Positions 5,103 through 5,140 of a stretch of DNA of 5,140 bases are shown piece after piece. The DNA lies in contig URNC01000136.1 of assembly GCA_900549065.1 (NCBI GenBank), positions 1 to 5,140 of the forward strand, given 5' to 3'. A program made the translations under genes and the position numbers. Source of the stretch: an uncultured Collinsella sp. (GTDB lineage Bacteria; Actinomycetota; Coriobacteriia; Coriobacteriales; Coriobacteriaceae). The notes beneath the pieces were generated by a model. It was not told where the DNA came from, made no database searches, and worked only from the letters and a program-made list of their open reading frames with translations. Position 1 is the stretch's first letter. Each line of letters opens with the position of its first letter.

Positions 5103-5140
5103 CTGTCTCTTATACACATCTCCGAGCCCACGAGACTACG
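5103..5140 (-). other. Nextera read-2 adapter (i7 side) left in the sequence
   Basis: Bases 5103-5121 are the Tn5 mosaic end in reverse complement (CTGTCTCTTATACACATCT), and 5122-5136 the read-2 adapter CCGAGCCCACGAGAC. The last four bases, TACG, fall where the i7 index begins; from memory they match the start of Nextera XT N721. The genomic insert therefore ends at 5102. Confidence 0.98.

Noticed and set aside
4776..5117. Open frame on the minus strand beginning MYKRQ
   Set aside because: It also starts in the adapter and is antisense to the NlpC/P60 coding strand, crossing the chimeric join.

Overview
The window looks like accessory and housekeeping DNA from a high-GC gut actinobacterium, most likely a Coriobacteriia member (Collinsella/Olsenella type). 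This rests on the GC-rich codon use, an actinobacterial-style DnaX with a long Ala/Pro linker, and a YbaB-RecR pair; it is an inference from composition and gene content, not a database match. The window is not clean genomic DNA. It begins and ends with Illumina Nextera (Tn5) adapter sequence, and about 240 bp at the right end appear to come from a different, lower-GC genome.

Layout, left to right. 1-37 is read-1 adapter with four index bases. 38-1204 (minus strand) is a Ser/Thr protein kinase-like gene whose C-terminal end runs off the fragment; it carries an apparent one-base frameshift near a run of five A/T at 264-268. It overlaps by four bases (ATGA) the end of a gene for a membrane-anchored extracytoplasmic protein with a Ser/Gly linker (1201-2106, minus). 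The two look translationally coupled and may form a small signalling or envelope unit. The 246-bp gap 2107-2352 holds a strong Shine-Dalgarno, a terminator-like hairpin directly before it, a candidate extended -10 promoter, two related dyads, and a 17-bp-stem terminator closing the upstream operon.

2353-3283 (minus) is the ybaB-recR pair: nucleoid-associated protein and recombination-mediator protein. In most bacteria these follow dnaX directly. Here a small plus-strand gene for an unrecognised membrane-anchored protein (3623-4096) lies between ybaB and the dnaX 3' end (4118 to about 4864, minus), so dnaX and ybaB-recR cannot form the usual simple operon. The 339-bp divergent region 3284-3622 contains a striking 20-bp dyad plus a third half-site (3446-3480), a structured ybaB leader, a candidate ybaB promoter, and a perfect TATAAT for the plus-strand gene.

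At about 4848-4866 dnaX stops being recognisable and, on the opposite strand, a 5'-truncated NlpC/P60-type cysteine peptidase begins and runs into the right adapter (5103-5140). Two unrelated genes both losing their 5' ends back-to-back at one point, with a composition change, is best read as a chimeric join rather than biology. I did not find a CRISPR array, tRNA, rRNA or insertion sequence. The best leads for real biology are the kinase/anchored-protein pair, the dyad operator, and the interruption of the dnaX-ybaB-recR block.
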